Shown piece by piece: positions 5,452 to 8,154 of a stretch of DNA of 8,154 bases (position 1 is the stretch's first letter; every line of letters begins with the position of its first letter). Below the pieces are notes generated by a model. That model saw nothing but the letters and a program-made list of their open reading frames with translations, ran no database searches and was not told where the DNA came from. A program made the position numbers and the translations under genes. This DNA comes from Chromatiales bacterium (lineage in GTDB: Bacteria; Pseudomonadota; Gammaproteobacteria; UBA6429; Thiohalophilaceae): positions 1-8,154 of the forward strand of contig JALUTJ010000460.1 of the NCBI GenBank assembly GCA_027057985.1, given 5' to 3'.

Positions 5452-7461
5452 ATGAAAAAGCGGGTTGTACAGTGGCTGGTCGCATGCAGTATCGGGGGGT
5501 TCTCCCTTCCGGGGTTCACGCTTACCCTGAACAAGCTGCCGGATGCCCCTGCCGATAACCGGATGGCTGAAAAAAATATCAATGACACGGCGCGGCGCAA
5601 CCTGCAACGCAAAACCTTTGTCCGGGCAGAAATGGCCCTTAAGCTCAAACGCTACAGCCAGTACCGCAAGCTCAAGCCACTGCTGGTTGATTACCCGCTC
5701 TATCCATATCTGCTGTATATCGAACTCAAGCAGAAAATCAGCACCACCCCGAATCATAAAATTCAGGCCTTTCTGCAGACCTATCACAATACCCCGCTGG
5801 CAAAGAAACTCTATTCCCGCTGGATCAATGCACTTGCACGGCAAGGGCGATATGCTGCACTGGTACAGCACTTCCGGCCAACACAGAATACCCGCCTGCT
5901 ATGCCATTATGCACATGCCCTGTACCAGACCGGTAACCGGCATACCGCCTACTCACTCATGGGTGAACTCTGGCAGACCGGTAACTCATTGCCGAAAAGC
6001 TGTAACCCGATACTGAAAAAATGGCGCAAGGCCGGCTACCTGACCGCGCCCCGTATCTGGTCACGTATCCACCTGGTAATGAAAAAGGGCAAGCGCCGCC
6101 TGGCCACGCACCTGGCCCGCTCGCTGCCAAAAAAAGAGCGCTTCTGGCTCTCGCTATGGAAAAAAGTCCAGCGCAACCCCGAGTTCGTGATCAGGGCACA
6201 GAAACATTTCAAAGATGAACATTCCCCGGTCATGCACTGGATCCTGGTCGATGGCATGAGCCGGCTGGCACACCGTAATCCGCTCAAAGCGGCTGAATAC
6301 TGGCAGGAAATCCGCGATCGCTATTACTTTACCGATGACGAGAAAGAACGTATTCGGCAGCGACTTTCGCTGGCACTGGCGCGCGCCGGTACCCCGCTGA
6401 GCCGGGAGACCCTGAAAAGCCTCAAGCTGGACAGCCGGGATGCACGGGTGATCACTCCGCATATCCTCTCGGCCATTGCCGATAAGGACTGGGAAGGCGC
6501 CCTGTCCTGGCTCAACCAGCTGAAAAGCCGCGAGCAGAACTCCGAACGCTGGCATTACTGGCGGGCGCGAGCGCTGGAAGAAATGGGACGGCTGGACGAG
6601 GCTCGCTCCCTGTATTTGCAGATTACCGATAACCGCTCCTACTATAGTTTTCTCGCCGCCGACCGTATTGGCGATCGCTACCAGCTCACCCACCGCCCCA
6701 TCAAGGTACCGGCCGCCGAATTACTGAAACTGCAGCATATCCCGGCCATTGCCCGGGCTGGCGAGCTGTATCAGCTCAAGCGCGTGGTCGATGCCCGGCG
6801 GGAATGGCATTTTGCTATCCAGCAGATGAACAAGCGCCAGTTACTGATGGCGGCACAACTGGCCAATAAATGGGGCTGGCATGATCGCAGTATTATCACC
6901 CTTGCCCTGGCCCAGCACTGGGATGACCTCGAGCTGCGCTTCCCGCTGGCGCATAAAACCTATATTGAAAAACAGGCAAAGCGGGAAAAAATCAACCCGG
7001 CCTGGGCCTTTGCCGTGATTCGCCAGGAAAGTGCCTTTACCTCGGATGCACGCTCCTCTGCCGGTGCCCTGGGGCTGATGCAGCTGATGCCGCGTACCGC
7101 ACGCCAGGTGGCGCGGCAGCTGCGCATCAAGCGTCCGCGCCAGCGAGACCTGCTGAAAAGCAGTATCAATATCCGCCTCGGGGTACGTTACCTGAGAAAG
7201 CTGAAAAAACGTTTTTCTGACAATACCGTACTGGCCACCGCGGCCTATAACGCGGGTGACTGGCGGGTGCGGGGCTGGCTACCCAAGCATGAAGCTCAGA
7301 GTGCCGATTTATGGATAGAAAATGTACCTTTCACCGAAACGCGAAAGTACCTGAAGCGGGTACTCACTTATACGATTATCTATGAACAAAGACTGGGACT
7401 GGAAAGCCGCCCCCTGCTTGAACGCATGCCGGCCATTCCAGCCAGCAAGCAAAAGATCTGA
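5452..7461 (+). CDS. slt: Soluble lytic murein transglycosylase, Slt70 type
   Basis: Slt cleaves the MurNAc-GlcNAc bond of peptidoglycan without water, leaving 1,6-anhydro-muropeptides, and acts in the periplasm in wall turnover. The 669-aa length is close to E. coli Slt (645 aa). A signal peptide is visible: MKKR, a hydrophobic core (VVQWLVACSIGGF) and probable cleavage near residue 23. Residues about 45-490 are helical hairpins of the U-shaped superhelix, including repeat-like units such as HYWRARALEEMGRLDEARSLY. The C-terminal catalytic domain (about 505-650) carries IRQESAF with catalytic Glu526, then GALGLMQLMP (538-547), ATAAYNAG (595-602) and ENVPFTETRKYLKRV. The protein is very rich in Arg and Lys, which suits a polyanionic wall substrate. 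AAGG four bases before ATG 5452 is a slightly close ribosome binding site. The gene is divergent from ilvD and followed by two hairpins. Confidence 0.96.
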   Translation: MKKRVVQWLVACSIGGFSLPGFTLTLNKLPDAPADNRMAEKNINDTARRNLQRKTFVRAEMALKLKRYSQYRKLKPLLVDYPLYPYLLYIELKQKISTTPNHKIQAFLQTYHNTPLAKKLYSRWINALARQGRYAALVQHFRPTQNTRLLCHYAHALYQTGNRHTAYSLMGELWQTGNSLPKSCNPILKKWRKAGYLTAPRIWSRIHLVMKKGKRRLATHLARSLPKKERFWLSLWKKVQRNPEFVIRAQKHFKDEHSPVMHWILVDGMSRLAHRNPLKAAEYWQEIRDRYYFTDDEKERIRQRLSLALARAGTPLSRETLKSLKLDSRDARVITPHILSAIADKDWEGALSWLNQLKSREQNSERWHYWRARALEEMGRLDEARSLYLQITDNRSYYSFLAADRIGDRYQLTHRPIKVPAAELLKLQHIPAIARAGELYQLKRVVDARREWHFAIQQMNKRQLLMAAQLANKWGWHDRSIITLALAQHWDDLELRFPLAHKTYIEKQAKREKINPAWAFAVIRQESAFTSDARSSAGALGLMQLMPRTARQVARQLRIKRPRQRDLLKSSINIRLGVRYLRKLKKRFSDNTVLATAAYNAGDWRVRGWLPKHEAQSADLWIENVPFTETRKYLKRVLTYTIIYEQRLGLESRPLLERMPAIPASKQKI

Positions 7462-7477
7462 GTTTAATTTTTAAACT
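7461..7477. repeat. AT-rich palindrome at the slt stop codon
   Basis: AGTTTAA and TTAAACT pair perfectly around TTT. The first base is the last base of the slt stop codon (TGA 7459-7461). The stem is too AT-rich to act as a strong terminator alone. Confidence 0.45.
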
Positions 7478-7489
7478 CTGGCCAATCCG

Positions 7490-7512
7490 GGCCGATATTT
7501 TATATATCGGCC
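7490..7512 (+). terminator. Hairpin between slt and the small membrane protein gene
   Basis: A perfect 9-bp stem, GGCCGATAT (7490-7498) with ATATCGGCC (7504-7512), closes loop TTTAT. No T-tract follows, so it is either a weak or factor-assisted terminator, or an RNA-processing stem between two cotranscribed genes. CTGGCC (7478-7483) is complementary to GGCCAG (7509-7514), allowing an alternative fold. Confidence 0.45.
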
Positions 7513-7536
7513 AGTAACATCTCACGGGAGTTTCTT

Positions 7537-7671
7537 ATGTTATCGATTTTTATTGCCACCCTCTCCGCACTGTTTCTTTTTGTCATGGGCTTTTATTTTG
7601 GCCACCAGATTGGCAGTACCCGTCATATACGTGAACAACTGGCCGAGGTGCGGCAGCGTCGCTCACGCTGA
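7537..7671 (+). CDS. Single-span small membrane protein, 44 aa
   Basis: This short gene encodes 44 residues: MLSIFIATLSALFLFV, then MGFYFGHQIGSTRHIR, then a charged end EQLAEVRQRRSR. Residues 2-21 form one hydrophobic membrane span. The C-terminal half is an Arg-rich amphipathic helix, and the positive-inside rule places it in the cytoplasm. GGGAG (7526-7530) six bases before the ATG is an excellent ribosome binding site, the strongest reason to call it a gene. It lies 75 bases after slt on the same strand, with a hairpin between, so it may be cotranscribed with slt or have its own promoter. It ends 4 bases from the stop of the opposing gene. I do not recognise the family; small proteins of this build often attach to larger membrane complexes, but nothing here names a partner. 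Confidence 0.72.
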   Translation: MLSIFIATLSALFLFVMGFYFGHQIGSTRHIREQLAEVRQRRSR

Positions 7672-7675
7672 AAAA

Positions 7676-7969
7676 TCAACGCCCGGTACTGACAAGCAAA
7701 TTATCGGTATGCGCCAGGTCGTAGGCGTAAAAGTCCTTTAGATAGCCCAGCAGATCCTTTTCTTCCATTCCCAGTGGCTGCGCGGTGCCCCGCACCGTAT
7801 CACTTGCCAGTGTACACACCGTGGTATGAGGCTGATTCATAATAAATACCCGGTTATCGAGGTGAAAACCCGCTTTTAGCATGCCCTGCCGGATCGCATC
7901 CCAGATTTCCTGGCAGACGGCCTCACTGTTATTTTCATAATCCAGGTTAATTACGATGGCTGAACTCAT
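7676..7969 (-). CDS. Hypothetical protein, 97 aa, alpha/beta
   Basis: A soluble 97-aa protein that I cannot name. AAAGGAG six bases before ATG 7969 is the best ribosome binding site in the window, and the gene ends at TGA 7678-7676. The predicted order is a strand (AIVINLDYEN, residues 4-13), a helix (CQEIWDAIRQGMLKAGF), a strand (NRVFIMNQ), a helix (TVCTLASDTVRG) and a last helix (KDLLGYLKDFYAYD). A first strand ending in Asp, a helix finishing in GF and a second strand is loosely like the ferredoxin-like fold of VapD/Cas2 proteins. This rests on pattern only and the usual sequence motifs are not exact. It converges on the 44-aa gene with a 4-base gap, so the two are not an operon. The leader is AT-rich; TATGAT (8010-8005 on minus) is a possible -10 with a poor -35. 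Confidence 0.8.
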   Translation of the reverse strand: MSSAIVINLDYENNSEAVCQEIWDAIRQGMLKAGFHLDNRVFIMNQPHTTVCTLASDTVRGTAQPLGMEEKDLLGYLKDFYAYDLAHTDNLLVSTGR

Positions 7970-8026
7970 AACCCACTCCTTTGTAATTATTATTTTCTTT
8001 TATAATCATAAGGTTAAAAGAAACTC

Positions 8027-8056
8027 TTGATTAATAATCTAGCTTTATTGTATAAC
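8027..8056 (+). promoter_or_regulatory. Candidate plus-strand promoter for a gene beyond the window
   Basis: TTGATT (8027-8032, 4 of 6), an 18-base spacer and TATAAC (8051-8056, 5 of 6). No gene follows within the window; the target, if any, lies past the right edge. Confidence 0.35.
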
Positions 8057-8079
8057 TAAAGCACTCCACCAGCCAATTA

Positions 8080-8098
8080 TTGTACAAAATTTGTGCAA
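8080..8098. repeat. 19-bp imperfect dyad, possible operator
   Basis: TTGTACAAA (8080-8088) and TTTGTGCAA (8090-8098) are complementary at 8 of 9 positions around one A. It lies 24 bases after the candidate -10 at 8051-8056, a place where a repressor could act. I do not recognise the motif. Confidence 0.4.
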
Positions 8099-8115
8099 AA
8101 ACCAGGAGCTGGTTT
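8099..8115. repeat. 7-bp hairpin next to the dyad
   Basis: AAACCAG (8099-8105) and CTGGTTT (8109-8115) pair perfectly around GAG. It directly abuts the preceding dyad. In RNA the hairpin would hide the AGGAG at 8104-8108. Confidence 0.4.
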
Positions 8116-8154
8116 GAATAAAAACACATCTAGAAAACCTGTTTACATATAAAT

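Noticed and set aside
5332..6693. Long minus-strand frames opposite slt (5332-5871 and 6154-6693, 179 aa each)
   Set aside because: They are antisense to a full-length, motif-complete slt gene, lack start signals and resemble no protein family.
8114..8152. TTG-initiated 12-codon frame after AGGAG at the right edge
   Set aside because: Only 12 residues, a TTG start, and the AGGAG lies in a hairpin; too little to call a gene.

Overview
The window looks like chromosomal DNA of a gammaproteobacterium. GloA and IlvD read as close relatives of the gammaproteobacterial enzymes, the murein transglycosylase is of the Slt70 type, and most genes have strong AGGAG-type ribosome binding sites. Coding DNA has moderate GC content and the intergenic gaps are AT-rich. 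The genus cannot be told from the sequence. Nearly everything is housekeeping, plus a few small proteins I cannot name. I see no transposase, phage gene, CRISPR array, tRNA or rRNA.

Layout, left to right. (1) The last 39 codons of a plus-strand gene, perhaps a ferredoxin-reductase-like protein, face a minus-strand 99-aa conserved hypothetical gene across a GC hairpin. The promoter of the hypothetical gene is covered by a perfect 26-bp palindrome. (2) A plus-strand run holds gloA (glyoxalase I), an integral-membrane methyltransferase of the ICMT/PEMT class, and a class 3 lipase; the last two are 6 nt apart and look translationally coupled. (3) A minus-strand block holds a MazG/dCTPase-like nucleotide pyrophosphohydrolase and a 72-aa hypothetical gene, each with its own signals and separated by an intrinsic terminator. 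(4) A 321-base gene-free gap (3236-3556) holds a good minus-strand promoter and two 87-88-bp REP-like direct repeats, the second ending on the ilvD stop codon. (5) ilvD (dihydroxyacid dehydratase, minus strand) and slt (lytic transglycosylase, plus strand) are divergent, with interleaved candidate promoters. (6) After slt come two hairpins, a 44-aa membrane protein gene, a convergent 97-aa hypothetical gene ending 4 nt from it, and about 185 bases of AT-rich non-coding DNA with a plus-strand promoter candidate and two adjacent inverted repeats.

The identified genes do not form one pathway: methylglyoxal detoxification (gloA), lipid or isoprenoid modification (methyltransferase and lipase), nucleotide-pool cleaning (MazG-like), branched-chain amino acid synthesis (ilvD) and peptidoglycan recycling (slt). 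I found no convincing new multi-gene system. The items most worth a second look are the G-quadruplex-capable repeats after ilvD, the palindromic operator at 485-510, the coupled methyltransferase/lipase pair, and the 44-aa membrane protein gene.
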